64,000 bases of DNA, taken from an uncultured SAR324 cluster bacterium. GTDB taxonomy: Bacteria > SAR324 > NAC60-12. Positions 44,565 through 58,162 of this stretch are shown piece after piece. A model generated the notes under the pieces. It was not told the DNA's origin. It did not search any database and saw only the letters and a program-made list of their open reading frames with translations. Location: positions 11,817 through 75,816 of the forward strand of contig CACERX010000004.1 of the NCBI GenBank assembly GCA_902562015.1. The letters are read 5' to 3'. How positions within the stretch are numbered: position 1 is the first letter of the stretch; the number at the start of each line of letters is the position of its first letter. A program made the translations under genes and the position numbers.

Positions 44565-46379
44565 ATGAAAAAAACCCCGCCAGATTCCAGCCTGATTAGG
44601 AACTTTTCAATAATTGCACATATTGATCATGGAAAGTCCACACTTGCAGACTGTCTTATGAAAGAAACAGGCGCTGTCACGGAACGGGAGGCACAAGACC
44701 AGCTGCTTGATAAAATGGATATTGAGCGCGAAAGAGGGATTACAGTTAAATCACAAACGGTGCGCTTAAATTATCGTGCAAACGACGGCAGGGAATACCT
44801 GTTAAATCTTATAGATACTCCAGGACATGTTGATTTCACCTATGAAGTATCCCGTTCACTTGCAGCATGTGAAGGAGCTCTGCTTGTTGTTGACGTAGCT
44901 CAGGGAGTGGAAGCACAGACACTAGCCAACGTTTATTTGGCAATTGAAAATAATCTGGAAGTCCTTCCTGTTTTAAACAAAATTGATTTACCGTCTGCAG
45001 AAACTGAAAAGGTTCGTCAGGAAATTGAAGACATTATAGGCCTAGACAGCAGCAATGCTGCAATGGTAAGCGCAAAAAAAGGGATCGGTATTCCTGAGGT
45101 TTTGCAACAAGTTGTGGATTATATTCCACCGCCATCTGGAGATTCAGGTGCCCCCCTACGTGCCCTAATATTTGACTCTTGGTTTGATTCATATCTTGGT
45201 ATTGTTTTGATGATACGGATTGTGGATGGAGAAGTACATGTGGGTGATAAAATTCGATTTATGGCAACTGAAAAGGAATATGAAGTATTCCAGCTTGGAA
45301 TCTTTACTCCTTTTCCTGAACATCGAGATGAACTTAAACTTGGTGAGGTTGGTTTTTTGAGTGCATCAATAAAAACCATTGGTCATACAATAATAGGGGA
45401 TACAATCACGAAAGATGGCAATCTAAGTACAGAACCTCTTCCTGGCTACACGGAGGCAAAACCGATGGTTTTTAGTGGAATTTATCCTGTAGACAGTGAT
45501 CAATATGAAGATCTCAAAGAAGCATTGCGAAAACTGTCTTTGAATGATTCATCACTTAGCTATGAAATTGAGACATCTGCTGCACTGGGCTTTGGATTTC
45601 GCTGTGGATTTTTAGGTCTTTTGCATATGGAGATTGCACAGGAAAGACTGGAGAGAGAATTTAATCTGCAGCTCATTACAACAGCACCAAGCGTTGTGTA
45701 CCAGGTTCATCTTAAAAAGGGGACAGTCATTTCTGTGGATAATCCGTCTCAGTTGCCCTCTCCAATTGAAATTGAATACATTGAAGAGCCCTACATTCGT
45801 GCTCGGATTCTAACTCCGCAGGAATATGTCGGTGGTATAATGAAACTAGCACAGGATCGCCGGGGTTTTCAGACCCTAATGGAGTATCCTGTCCCAAATC
45901 GTGTTATGCTTGAGTATGAAATTCCCCTAAATGAAATTGTACTGGATTTTTATGATCAGCTCAAATCAATTTCTAAGGGATATGCTTCTTTAGATTATGA
46001 ACTTATCGACTTCCGTATGGGTGCCTTGGTCAAACTTGACATATTACTAAATGGTGAAATGGTGGATGCATTGTCCATGATTGTTCCCCGTGACAAGGCA
46101 TCATTTAGGGGTCGTGAGCTGGCAAAAAAAATAAAAGAGTTTATTCCAAAACAGATGTATGAGGTTGCAATTCAGGCTGCTATTGGAGCTAAAGTAATAG
46201 CTCGTGAAACTCAGGGTGCATTGCGCAAGGATGTAACTGCAAAATGTTATGGAGGGGATATTACTCGAAAAAGAAAACTGCTGGAGAAGCAGAAAGAAGG
46301 TAAAAAAAGAATGAAACGGGTAGGTTCAGTGGAAGTACCTCAGGAAGCATTTATGGCTGTCTTGAAAATTGACCGCTGA
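44565..46379 (+). CDS. lepA: Elongation factor 4 (LepA)
   Basis: LepA is a ribosome-associated GTPase related to EF-G. The 604-residue length is standard. GTPase motifs AHIDHGKST and DTPGHVDF and NKIDLPSA are present. The LepA-specific C-terminal domain is intact, with [16 protein letters not shown] near the end. The ATG lacks an SD and follows an inverted repeat. Confidence 0.97.
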   Translation: MKKTPPDSSLIRNFSIIAHIDHGKSTLADCLMKETGAVTEREAQDQLLDKMDIERERGITVKSQTVRLNYRANDGREYLLNLIDTPGHVDFTYEVSRSLAACEGALLVVDVAQGVEAQTLANVYLAIENNLEVLPVLNKIDLPSAETEKVRQEIEDIIGLDSSNAAMVSAKKGIGIPEVLQQVVDYIPPPSGDSGAPLRALIFDSWFDSYLGIVLMIRIVDGEVHVGDKIRFMATEKEYEVFQLGIFTPFPEHRDELKLGEVGFLSASIKTIGHTIIGDTITKDGNLSTEPLPGYTEAKPMVFSGIYPVDSDQYEDLKEALRKLSLNDSSLSYEIETSAALGFGFRCGFLGLLHMEIAQERLEREFNLQLITTAPSVVYQVHLKKGTVISVDNPSQLPSPIEIEYIEEPYIRARILTPQEYVGGIMKLAQDRRGFQTLMEYPVPNRVMLEYEIPLNEIVLDFYDQLKSISKGYASLDYELIDFRMGALVKLDILLNGEMVDALSMIVPRDKASFRGRELAKKIKEFIPKQMYEVAIQAAIGAKVIARETQGALRKDVTAKCYGGDITRKRKLLEKQKEGKKRMKRVGSVEVPQEAFMAVLKIDR

Positions 46380-46405
46380 AAATAATCTAATAAATTTAGC
46401 ACTTA

Positions 46406-48043
46406 ATGATGAAAAAAAATCTTTCGGGTTCAGTAGTTAAAGACATTAGCAGAAAGCTGAAAATTGTCCCTGAATCAGTATCATACTCTGATGCAGAGAT
46501 CCGTGACAAACTGCTCAAGCTTGATAAAACTTGCTGTATTGTGAAAAATGGGGATTCAATCGGAGTTTGTCTGAAAGAGGATGCAGATGAATCTACTTCT
46601 GGTTTATCTATGAGTCTTCTAGCTAAAGCACTACCCCTGAAAACAACCCAGTTGGGAGATCCAGAATTCATTAAGTTTCATGGTCTAAAAATGGCCTACA
46701 TGACTGGATCTATGGCAAACGGAATAGCCTCAGAAAATCTTGTTATTTCTTCAGGTAAATTTGGCCTGCTCAGTTCATTTGGTGCCGCAGGATTACTTCC
46801 TTCCATTATTGAGCAAGCAATAAACAACATTCAAAAAGCTTTGCCGGAGGGTCCTTATGCTTTTAATTTGATCCACAGTCCAAGCGAAGATGCAATTGAA
46901 AAGGCTGCAGTCGAATTATACTTGAAATATCGTGTTAGAACAGTTGAAGCTTCTGCATTCCTAGGTTTGACTCCTAATATTGTGCGTTATCGAGTGGCAG
47001 GTTTACGCAGAAATTCACAAAACCAGGTAGAAATAACAAACAGGGTAATAGCAAAAATTTCAAGAGCGGAAGTAGCTTCCAAATTTATGGCACCGGCTCC
47101 TGAATCTATACTGAATAAGTTGGTTGAGGAAAAAAGTATTACAAGAGAACAGGCACAGCTAGCAACAGCAGTGCCTATGGCAGATGACATAACGGTGGAG
47201 GCTGATTCCGGAGGACACACTGATAATCGCCCTCTTGTTTCTCTCCTTCCGGCCATTATAGCATTGCGTGAACAATTTCAGAAACAATATGGATATTCTC
47301 ATATTATCCGTGTGGGAGCGGCAGGTGGAATAGGAAGTCCTGCTTCCGCATTGGCTGCTTTTATGATGGGGGCAGCATACATTGTAACAGGCTCAGTTAA
47401 CCAAGCTTGCGTTGAAGCAGCTGCATCTGAACATAGTAAAGAACTTCTGGCCCAGGCAGAAATGGCGGATGTAATTATGGCTCCTGCGGCAGATATGTTT
47501 GAAATGGGTGTCGAACTGCAGGTTCTTAAGCGGGGGACTTTGTTTCCAATGCGCGCCAAAAAACTTTATGAACTTTATAAGAATTACGAAAGCATTGAGG
47601 ATATACCTTTGCAGGAACTGCAAAAGCTGGAACAGCAGGTTTTTCGTAACTCATTAGAAGAAATATGGTTTCAGACAAAAGAACATTTTTTTGAACGAGA
47701 CCCACATCAGATTGAACGTGCAAAAGATCACCCGAAAAGAAAGATGGCTTTAATTTTTCGCTGGTACCTAGGTTTGACTTCACATTGGTCTAATACTGGT
47801 GAAATAGGTCGTGAAACTGATTACCAGATTTGGGCAGGTCCAGCAATCGGGGCTTTTAACAATTGGGTAAAAGGTTCGTATCTGGAGGATGTTTCTAAAC
47901 GAAAGACGGTTGAAGTAGCATGGCACATCATGACTGGTGCAGCATATTTATATAGGTTGCGTCATTTACAAACTCAAGGTATAAAGTTGCCTTTCTCTTG
48001 TGAAGCATACCTCCCTAAGCCTTTTTTGAAAAAACCCAACTGA
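46406..48043 (+). CDS. PfaD-like enoylreductase/nitronate-monooxygenase-fold protein
   Basis: This 545-residue protein matches the PfaD family, an FMN-dependent TIM-barrel oxidoreductase used as a trans-acting enoylreductase in polyunsaturated fatty acid and trans-AT polyketide synthases. Landmarks are MTGSMANGIASENLV, FGLLSSFGAAGLLP, NLIHSPSEDAIEKAAVELYL, EADSGGHTDNRPL, VGAAGGIGSP and FMMGAAYIVTGSVNQA. No Pfa or PKS megasynthase gene is in the window, so it is either an orphan working with a remote synthase or has another role. Starts at ATG 46406 or 46409. It follows lepA by 26 bp. Confidence 0.85.
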   Translation: MMKKNLSGSVVKDISRKLKIVPESVSYSDAEIRDKLLKLDKTCCIVKNGDSIGVCLKEDADESTSGLSMSLLAKALPLKTTQLGDPEFIKFHGLKMAYMTGSMANGIASENLVISSGKFGLLSSFGAAGLLPSIIEQAINNIQKALPEGPYAFNLIHSPSEDAIEKAAVELYLKYRVRTVEASAFLGLTPNIVRYRVAGLRRNSQNQVEITNRVIAKISRAEVASKFMAPAPESILNKLVEEKSITREQAQLATAVPMADDITVEADSGGHTDNRPLVSLLPAIIALREQFQKQYGYSHIIRVGAAGGIGSPASALAAFMMGAAYIVTGSVNQACVEAAASEHSKELLAQAEMADVIMAPAADMFEMGVELQVLKRGTLFPMRAKKLYELYKNYESIEDIPLQELQKLEQQVFRNSLEEIWFQTKEHFFERDPHQIERAKDHPKRKMALIFRWYLGLTSHWSNTGEIGRETDYQIWAGPAIGAFNNWVKGSYLEDVSKRKTVEVAWHIMTGAAYLYRLRHLQTQGIKLPFSCEAYLPKPFLKKPN

Positions 48044-48077
48044 ATTTTTCAATCTTAATGAATAAAATCGGGTAGGT

Positions 48078-48851
48078 GTGAGTATTAAAATTGCAGTCAT
48101 GACGATGAAAGGCGGGCAAGCAAAAACAACTCTTGCCATCAATTTTGCCAGCCGCATTGCCAAGGCCAGACGTGAAGTTCTTTTAATTGACTCGGATATT
48201 CAGGCAAATATTACTACTACTTTTCAGCGAGATCATTTTTGTAATCTTGCAAACATAATTTTGGGTAAAGTAAGTAATTTTGAGTTTATTCAACTTGCTG
48301 AGCATCTTTCCTTTTTACCTTCCGGAGGGCAAACAATGGTGGATGCTTGCAGCTATTTGAGTCAAACTCAGTTCAAAGATGACCTGCTCAAAAACCTTCT
48401 TTCGACTATAAATCATAATATTGTTATATTTGATACTGCACCCAGCTGGAATGAAATAAGCCGTAACATTCTAATGTATGTTGATTTTGTTATAGTGCCA
48501 GTAGTTACGGATTATTTGGGATACAGTGGGTGTGATCAGATAATGTCTTACATTGATGAATTTAAGGAAAGCAAATTGGGTGAGTGTAAAGCTGAAGTCC
48601 TTGGTATTGCCGTAACACGATCTCAACCCCGTACCAGACTCGCTAGAACAATAACCGCTGGATTGAAAGAGAGATGGCCATTATTGATTTTTAACTCCAT
48701 TATCGAAGAGTCTGTTTCTATCCAGGAAGCACCTGCTTTTCAGAAAAACATATTTGATTATAAGAGCGGGTGTACCCGTGGTGCAGGTATGTACGATCTG
48801 CTATGTAGGGAAATTATGCGCAGGATAGTTAAAAAAAGAAAAAAAGAGTGA
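48078..48851 (+). CDS. ParA/MinD-family ATPase with variant Walker A
   Basis: A GTG start gives a 257-residue deviant-Walker ATPase: MKGGQAKTT at residues 10-18 keeps the signature lysine of KGGxxKT but has QA where VG is usual. LLIDSDIQANIT and VIFDTAPSW are the Walker A' and B regions. Such proteins segregate plasmids or chromosomes or position complexes. The gene follows the PfaD-like gene by 34 bp and precedes an unrecognised gene that may be its partner. A parS-like site lies at 10703, 37 kb away, so this is not clearly the chromosomal ParA. Confidence 0.85.
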   Translation: MSIKIAVMTMKGGQAKTTLAINFASRIAKARREVLLIDSDIQANITTTFQRDHFCNLANIILGKVSNFEFIQLAEHLSFLPSGGQTMVDACSYLSQTQFKDDLLKNLLSTINHNIVIFDTAPSWNEISRNILMYVDFVIVPVVTDYLGYSGCDQIMSYIDEFKESKLGECKAEVLGIAVTRSQPRTRLARTITAGLKERWPLLIFNSIIEESVSIQEAPAFQKNIFDYKSGCTRGAGMYDLLCREIMRRIVKKRKKE

Positions 48852-48870
48852 TCAAAAATAGTATTTATGT

Positions 48871-48908
48871 AATATTTTGCTAAAAGGCAAAGTATTTAGA
48901 TTTTTCTT
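48871..48908 (+). terminator. Hairpin with T-rich tail after the ParA-like gene
   Basis: A 10-bp stem (AATATTTTGC / GCAAAGTATT, one G-U pair) with a six-base loop is followed by TAGATTTTTCTT. It looks like a weak, AT-rich intrinsic terminator between the ParA-like gene and the next gene. Confidence 0.45.
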
Positions 48909-49000
48909 ATAAAAATGTAAAATGGAGTTAACAGTCTAATCTACAATAAACTTTGTTGAATTAATTGATAGTAAAAAAAGCTTCAAGGATGAGAGCGGTC

Positions 49001-49780
49001 ATGAGTAAAAAACTTGAAATAAATCTGAATTCACAGCGTGAAATTCTGCAGGAAGGTGCTCAGAAAAATTTTGATGTAAGTAATAATTCATCTCTGCCAA
49101 CAGGAAAGATAAAAAAAGAGTTCTTTCTTCCTGAATTGAAAATTGATTCCTCACAAGATTCTCTACAAAAGGGATTCCCGAGGGTACAGACTGTGGTGAA
49201 CAAGATAAATAAGTACATTGAAAATATAGCTGATGATTATTTTTTACTTGGACTTCACCTAATTTCCCTGCATTCTTTGCTCAAAGAATCAAAACTCACT
49301 ACTGAGCAGATTAAATCATGGTATGCGGATAATATAAATATGCCCTATTCATCTGCTATGCAATGTAGAAAGGTGGCAGAAGTTTATGAGTTAAAACCTG
49401 AGTTAATTACTCGTTACACTGCTTCTGGAGCATACTTGTTGAGTACATGCAGTACACCAGAAGAAAGAGAAGAGATTTGGCAGGAAGCCAAAGGAGAAAA
49501 AAATGCACCAAGTATCAGGCAACTTAGGGAAACACTAAAACGTGTGCGTGAAAAAAAACTGCCGGAAGAAAATGGGACTCTCAAACTTAAAACAGGTAAA
49601 GAAGATTCAGTGGGTAAATACAGAATGTCTCCTGAAAAAATCAAGGATTCATTGCAAGCAGTAACTGATTATTTTGAAAAATTCGCTGATTGTGCAAACC
49701 AAAAAGAGCAACTTGAGTTACGTCAACTATTGATTAGTTCTGTGAAGCAGTTATTGAAAGGACTGCGAGAAAAAGCTTAA
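49001..49780 (+). CDS. Unknown protein downstream of ParA-like ATPase
   Basis: The frame opens at 48965 (TTG); ATG at 49001, preceded by GAGAGCGG, is preferred, giving about 259 residues. It is not recognised with certainty. A central segment (YFLLGLHLISLHSLLKES, then YADNINMPYSSAMQCRKVAEVY) resembles helix-turn-helix-like regions in some phage, plasmid and ICE partition or replication accessory proteins (DUF3102-like). A charged helical C-terminus follows. It may be a ParB-like partner of the upstream ATPase. The 3' end overlaps the converging DUF368 gene by 4 bp. Confidence 0.6.
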   Translation: MSKKLEINLNSQREILQEGAQKNFDVSNNSSLPTGKIKKEFFLPELKIDSSQDSLQKGFPRVQTVVNKINKYIENIADDYFLLGLHLISLHSLLKESKLTTEQIKSWYADNINMPYSSAMQCRKVAEVYELKPELITRYTASGAYLLSTCSTPEEREEIWQEAKGEKNAPSIRQLRETLKRVREKKLPEENGTLKLKTGKEDSVGKYRMSPEKIKDSLQAVTDYFEKFADCANQKEQLELRQLLISSVKQLLKGLREKA

Positions 49781-50790
49781 TAAGCAGATCTCCTTTTGGA
49801 AAATTTATCCAGCAACATAACGAGGGCGAAACCAAATGACATTAGAAAAAGTGCATTTACTAGGTCATTGTCCATAAGGGGCCAGACATTTTCTTCCCTT
49901 ATCACGTATTCTTTTCCACGAATAATTTGACTTTCCAAAGCAACTTTCCAAGGCCAGACTTTTCGCATTGCTCCGATCATAAGTCCTGTAAGAAATGCTA
50001 TCGTGAAATCATGCCAGTGCAACAGTCCGTATCGTATGATCCTAGAAAATCCTAATATTCCTGCTACGCATCCAGCAAGGAATATCAAAAGGATTTGGGT
50101 ATTTTCTAGCAAAAACGGATTCCTTAATGCTGCTGTAATGAAAGCATATTTTCCTAATACAAGAAGAATGAATGAACCGCTTAATCCCGGAAGTATCATG
50201 GCGCAAATTGCAACAACTCCACAGAAGAATATAAACCAGGGCTCTTCTGATGTTTGCAATGGTATAAGGCCGGTTATTCCGTAAGAGATCAGAGTGCCTA
50301 AGAATAAAGTGGGAAAACTCGAGATACGATTTTTAATCGATTGACTTACTACAATTATTGAAGCTGTTATCAAACCAAAAAATAAAGACCATGTCTGAAT
50401 AGCATGTTGGGTTAACAAGTAGTGCATGAGGTGCGCTGTACTTACAACTGCTAAGGCAATGCCAGAGGCAAGTGTAACTAAAAAACGCAGATGAAGTGCA
50501 GAAAGAGCTTCTTTACCTTTAAAACGAAATGCCTGTCGAAATGGTTTCCAATTTAGGGAAGAGATAGCTGAAAGTAGGTCATAATAAATACCAGTTATAA
50601 AAGCAACAGTTCCTCCGGAAACACCTGGAACAATATCCGCAGTTCCCATGAAGACCCCTTTTAAAAACAGGGTTGCGTGTTCGGAGTATTTAACTGGGCC
50701 AGGAGAAGCCATCCAGGCTTTTCTCCATGTTTCTGGTTTGGAGTCTAAATCTGATGTTTTTTCCTTGTTTTCAGTTGGATTTTGGGGCAT
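49777..50790 (-). CDS. DUF368 membrane protein
   Basis: This 337-residue protein has about 8-9 hydrophobic segments. KGVFMGTADIVPGVSGGTVAFITGIY near residues 44-69 is the DUF368 hallmark, repeated in inverted form as MILPGLSGSFILLVLGKY. The family includes polyprenyl-phosphate transport candidates (PopT/UptA-related work links DUF368 to undecaprenyl phosphate recycling). The N-terminal 30 residues are charged and cytoplasmic. Confidence 0.85.
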   Translation of the reverse strand: MPQNPTENKEKTSDLDSKPETWRKAWMASPGPVKYSEHATLFLKGVFMGTADIVPGVSGGTVAFITGIYYDLLSAISSLNWKPFRQAFRFKGKEALSALHLRFLVTLASGIALAVVSTAHLMHYLLTQHAIQTWSLFFGLITASIIVVSQSIKNRISSFPTLFLGTLISYGITGLIPLQTSEEPWFIFFCGVVAICAMILPGLSGSFILLVLGKYAFITAALRNPFLLENTQILLIFLAGCVAGILGFSRIIRYGLLHWHDFTIAFLTGLMIGAMRKVWPWKVALESQIIRGKEYVIREENVWPLMDNDLVNALFLMSFGFALVMLLDKFSKRRSAY

Positions 50791-50807
50791 TAGGAGTAAA
50801 ATTTTAC

Positions 50808-51206
50808 TCAGACAAGAAAACTTTTTTCACTGTCTGTTACGTAAAAATGTTGCTGATATGCTGCATAAAGAATTTTCCAGAATTTTTTTCTGAACTCTGT
50901 ATCCTCTAATTTTTTTCTCAATCCGCTACAAAATTTTGTCAGTTCCCCTTTAGATTGGGCACATTCACGCAAAAACTGGTTTGCGAAAACCTGTAATTCC
51001 CAAGGGAATTCTGACTCACTCAAGTCCAGTAATGCAGCATCCTTAGGATGTTTTTCATAAAGATCTGCAGAAAGCTTATCTACTAGATAGAAAAAATCAT
51101 GGCCAAGTGCGTCGAGAACCCGGCCTTCGTGTGGACCAAGTCTCTGTATCAAATTTTCGTGAAAACTTTTTGTGACCTGTCTTAAATTTGATTTGTCTTC
51201 CAGCAT
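50808..51206 (-). CDS. Small helical protein, function unknown
   Basis: This 132-residue protein is not recognised. It is soluble, with no signal, and rich in charged and aromatic residues (GHDFFYLVDKLSADLYEKHP; FWKILYAAYQQHFY), probably all-helical. It lies 17 bp upstream of the DUF368 gene on the same strand, so the two may be cotranscribed. Confidence 0.6.
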   Translation of the reverse strand: MLEDKSNLRQVTKSFHENLIQRLGPHEGRVLDALGHDFFYLVDKLSADLYEKHPKDAALLDLSESEFPWELQVFANQFLRECAQSKGELTKFCSGLRKKLEDTEFRKKFWKILYAAYQQHFYVTDSEKSFLV

Positions 51207-51526
51207 ATGTTTTTATCTGTCTTTTTTATCAAGAATTTCGTCTTAGAAAATACATCTTAGACTAGTGCAAAAAGTATGACAGCCTTAATTTTTTTATAAA
51301 ATATAAGATAATATCAATTGATTATGAAAATTATTGGATAGTAATTACTGAGGAATATAAGTATGGGACTGATGGAAAATTATCTTCTCAGTAAAACAAG
51401 CTTTGCTTATTTAACTTTGTAAGAAATATTATAGAGCTGAAGTAAAGACTTTTTTGGAAAGCCCAGCAAAAGAGAGTTTTTTTAAGAGGAGAATTGCTGT
51501 CGGTAACTCATCTGGAACTTGAAAAT
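51207..51526. other. Intergenic region after the ATP synthase operon
   Basis: This 320-bp AT-rich stretch follows atpC and precedes the small helical gene on the minus strand. No strong terminator hairpin or gene was found; a 19-codon frame near 51363 is too short to support. Confidence 0.4.
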
Positions 51527-51957
51527 TTATTTGAATTTTGCAACTGCCTGACGTATTACTGATCTCTGTAGTTTATTCTCATATACTTTTTGTCGACTTT
51601 CCTCATCTTCCCAATCTGAAGAAGTAGGCTTTTCGGATCGAAGGAGTTCCTTAGCTTTTTTCTCTGCCATCTGTGCACGCGTCAGGTCAATCTCTTGAGC
51701 GGTTTCAGCAAGCTCTGCCAATACTCTGACATTGTTTCCATCAACTTGGGCATAGCCCCAGTGAACGGCGATTGCTTGTGTTTTTCCCTTACCGTTTACG
51801 TAGGACATAATTCCAGCATCAAGTATTGTCAACAGGGGAACATGCTCCGGAAGAATACCCATCTCACCTTCAATTCCAGGAAGAGTGACTGAATCTACAT
51901 CCTCGTTCAAAACTGTTCGAAAGGGGGTTACTACTTCAAGACTAAGTTTATCTGCCA

Positions 51958-51958
<1 letters not shown>
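51527..51958 (-). CDS. atpC: ATP synthase F1 epsilon subunit
   Basis: The 143-residue protein begins with SLEVVTPFRTVLNEDVDSVTLPG and has GEMGILPEHVPLLTIL, the epsilon beta-sandwich hallmark. A charged helical C-terminus follows. It is the central-stalk subunit and a regulator of hydrolysis. It overlaps atpD by 1 bp. Confidence 0.95.
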
Positions 51959-54257
<2,299 letters not shown>

Positions 54258-54263
54258 TCCTGA

Positions 54264-55793
<1,530 letters not shown>

Positions 55794-56336
55794 TCAGCCT
55801 TTTATAATTGATTGTCTTATCTGATTTAAATAGGTTTGGATGCTCCCATCAATAACTGTGGAACCGATACGTGTTACTATGCCGCCTATTATAGAAGGGT
55901 CAATGGTTACATTTACTTCGATTTCTTTACCTGAATAATTGGAAATAGCATCAACTAGTTTTTTTACAGTTTCTTTTGGGAGCTCTGATGCAGTAGTCAC
56001 TTTAGCTTCGATTCGTCCCAGTTTTTCCTGTAATAACAAATTAAATGCCCTTTCAATATCTGGCAAAAAATCAATGCGCCGCTTTGCCAGTAGGTAGCGG
56101 CTGAATGTGTCAACAAGTTTTGAAACTTTTATTTTACTTAGTACGTCTTTCAGAATTTCCAATTTTACCCCGGATGAAACTTTAGTGTCTGAAAGCACTT
56201 GCCTTAATTCTGAATTTTCTTTGTAAACCTCTGTTATAGAGTTAAGGTGCTTTCCTGTATTATCCAGGTCTTTTTCATTTTCTGCTAAATTTACCAAGGC
56301 CTTCGCATAACGCCTTGCGATCATGCCCTGACTCAC
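55794..56336 (-). CDS. atpH: ATP synthase delta subunit
   Basis: This 180-residue peripheral-stalk subunit (OSCP homologue) starts with IARRYAKALVNLAEN. The C-terminal segment VTIDPSIIGGIVTRIGSTVIDGSIQTYLNQIRQS is typical of delta. It overlaps atpF by 4 bp. Confidence 0.95.
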   Translation of the reverse strand: MSQGMIARRYAKALVNLAENEKDLDNTGKHLNSITEVYKENSELRQVLSDTKVSSGVKLEILKDVLSKIKVSKLVDTFSRYLLAKRRIDFLPDIERAFNLLLQEKLGRIEAKVTTASELPKETVKKLVDAISNYSGKEIEVNVTIDPSIIGGIVTRIGSTVIDGSIQTYLNQIRQSIIKG

Positions 56337-56962
56337 GTAGCTCCTTTAGTCTGGCTTAATTCATCCATATAATTATCAGCCAGTTTATTTTGCTGATTTT
56401 GATTCATTTCTTGTTTCAGCTCTTTTTCAGCTAATTTGACACTTTCTTCAGCAACCCAGCACCTTAAACCAGCTTCTGCTTTCCTACTTTCCTGTTCAAG
56501 GGCAAAACTGGCCTGCCTCTTCATGCGTTCTATTTCATGTTTGCCCTCTTCAACAATCCGCTCTTTTTCAATTTGAGCATCTTTCTTAGCATTTTTGACC
56601 ATTTGCTCTGCTTCCTTTTCAAGTCCGGCAATTTTGCTTCGCATGTCATTCAATTCCGCTGTAAGGTTTTCTTCTGCTTCCCTAGCATCTGTTATCAATT
56701 TCTTAGCCGATTCAGCCGAGTTGCTAAGAGCATTCCCCACAGGATTCTTAGCAAACTTGTAAATGATTGCTCCTAGTATTACTACATTTACAACTTTCCA
56801 AATAAAGTCCATTAAAGGAGAACCTCCACCTTCATTTTCTGCTGCAAACAAGCATGTGTTCATGTAAATCAAAAAAAAAGCCAGAGTAATAATTCGTATT
56901 GCATGAATTGCTGGAATATATTTCTTAATACAAATTAAATACTGATGGATTTTTAAAAGCAT
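56333..56962 (-). CDS. atpF: ATP synthase b subunit
   Basis: This 209-residue b subunit has an N-terminal hydrophobic signal-like segment (about 20-45), as in some deltaproteobacterial AtpF proteins. A second membrane segment follows (FIWKVVNVVILGAIIYKFAK), then a long charged helix (70-200) that forms the peripheral stalk. It pairs with the b' subunit encoded just upstream (67-bp gap). Confidence 0.9.
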   Translation of the reverse strand: MLLKIHQYLICIKKYIPAIHAIRIITLAFFLIYMNTCLFAAENEGGGSPLMDFIWKVVNVVILGAIIYKFAKNPVGNALSNSAESAKKLITDAREAEENLTAELNDMRSKIAGLEKEAEQMVKNAKKDAQIEKERIVEEGKHEIERMKRQASFALEQESRKAEAGLRCWVAEESVKLAEKELKQEMNQNQQNKLADNYMDELSQTKGAT

Positions 56963-57029
56963 AATTTTCTTTTTAAGATAATAAATCTAAATTAGGCTGT
57001 GTTCCTTAACTGAGATTTTGTATTTAAAT

Positions 57030-57509
57030 CTAATTTAAAAGTTGTTTTCTTATTGATGCTGATAGCTCCTTATTAAGCTTCGAGAAAATTTTTTTGGTAG
57101 ACTTAATTTCTCCTTCCAGTTCTGCAATATTCTTTTGGATCTCATTCTCCAGTGTTTTTCGCTCTTCCATGATCATCGATTCTCTTTCAGCTGAACCTTC
57201 TTCATGTCCTGTATTTCTTAGATGAAGGGCCTCCAAGCGCACTTTATCTAGTTTTTTTTGAAAGTCTTGCTTTAGACTTTCAACCTCTTCACTTACCTTA
57301 ATAACAGTCTGCTCACTTTTTGCTATGGCGTTAGTCCGATTGTCAAGGGTTCGTAAAACAGGCTGAAAAAGAAGTTTGTTAAGAGCGTAAATCATTATGA
57401 ACAGAACAATCAATACTGCGAAAGGTGTGGCCAGCTGCAAATGCAGAAGTCCATAATCCACGCTGAATCCTCCCCATGCGTTCTCAATAATAGCTTGTTT
57501 AAAATCCAT
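57030..57509 (-). CDS. atpX: ATP synthase b' subunit
   Basis: This 159-residue second b-type subunit has a membrane segment at about residues 27-48 (FAVLIVLFIMIYALNKLLF, then QPVL) and a long charged coiled coil. It is the first gene of the operon b'-b-delta-alpha-gamma-beta-epsilon. Subunits a and c are not in the window, as in several deltaproteobacteria where they sit at a separate locus. Confidence 0.88.
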   Translation of the reverse strand: MDFKQAIIENAWGGFSVDYGLLHLQLATPFAVLIVLFIMIYALNKLLFQPVLRTLDNRTNAIAKSEQTVIKVSEEVESLKQDFQKKLDKVRLEALHLRNTGHEEGSAERESMIMEERKTLENEIQKNIAELEGEIKSTKKIFSKLNKELSASIRKQLLN

Positions 57510-57558
57510 AGCAGGATGGAAATTACTTGGTTAAGATTTTATTTAAGATAAACAATAC

Positions 57559-57588
57559 AACATAGCATCTAATCAAGTTTACGGTCAA
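57559..57588 (-). promoter_or_regulatory. Candidate promoter of the ATP synthase operon
   Basis: On the minus strand TTGACC (57588-57583), an 18-bp spacer and TATGTT (57564-57559) lie about 50 nt before the b' ATG. The -35 is good and the -10 moderate. Confidence 0.4.
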
Positions 57589-57667
57589 GTATATTTATAT
57601 CTATATTGCATGGTATTATAATTAATATGTTATAAAAATTTTCCAAAATTTTAAACATTTACTCCCA

Positions 57668-58147
57668 ATGTTCAGAACAGGTATAGGATTTGATACACAT
57701 GCACTTTTAGAGGGACTCCCCCTTGTGATTGGAGGCGTGCGTATACCCCATTCAAAGGGGCTGCTAGGGCATTCAGATGCTGATGTTTTAGTTCATGCTG
57801 TTATGGATGCCATTTTGGGGGCCCTGGCACTTGGGGACATTGGAGAGCATTTTCCTGATACAGAAGATGAATTTAAAGGAGCAGACAGCTTGGAGCTTCT
57901 TAGTCGTGTTCAAAAGATGATTGAGGACAGAGCATATTGTTGTGAAAATCTGGATAGCATTATTATAGCAGAGAAACCGAAATTAAAAGCTTATCTTTTG
58001 GATATGCGTAAAAATCTAGCTTCTGTACTGAAAATAAATATTGATCAGTTGTCAATCAAAGCCACAACAACTGAACATATGGGGTTCACTGGCCGTGAGG
58101 AAGGAATATCCGCTCAGGCAGCCGTTCTCCTTAAATTAAAAAACTAG
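57668..58147 (+). CDS. ispF: 2-C-methyl-D-erythritol 2,4-cyclodiphosphate synthase
   Basis: IspF closes MEcPP in the non-mevalonate isoprenoid pathway. The 159-residue length is standard. The zinc site is in GFDTH (D and H) with the later HSDADVLVHAVMDAILGA, and DIGEHFPD and KATTTEHMGFTGREEGI are hallmark segments. glpK follows after 15 bp. Confidence 0.97.
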   Translation: MFRTGIGFDTHALLEGLPLVIGGVRIPHSKGLLGHSDADVLVHAVMDAILGALALGDIGEHFPDTEDEFKGADSLELLSRVQKMIEDRAYCCENLDSIIIAEKPKLKAYLLDMRKNLASVLKINIDQLSIKATTTEHMGFTGREEGISAQAAVLLKLKN

Positions 58148-58162
58148 AAAAATGAGTATAAA

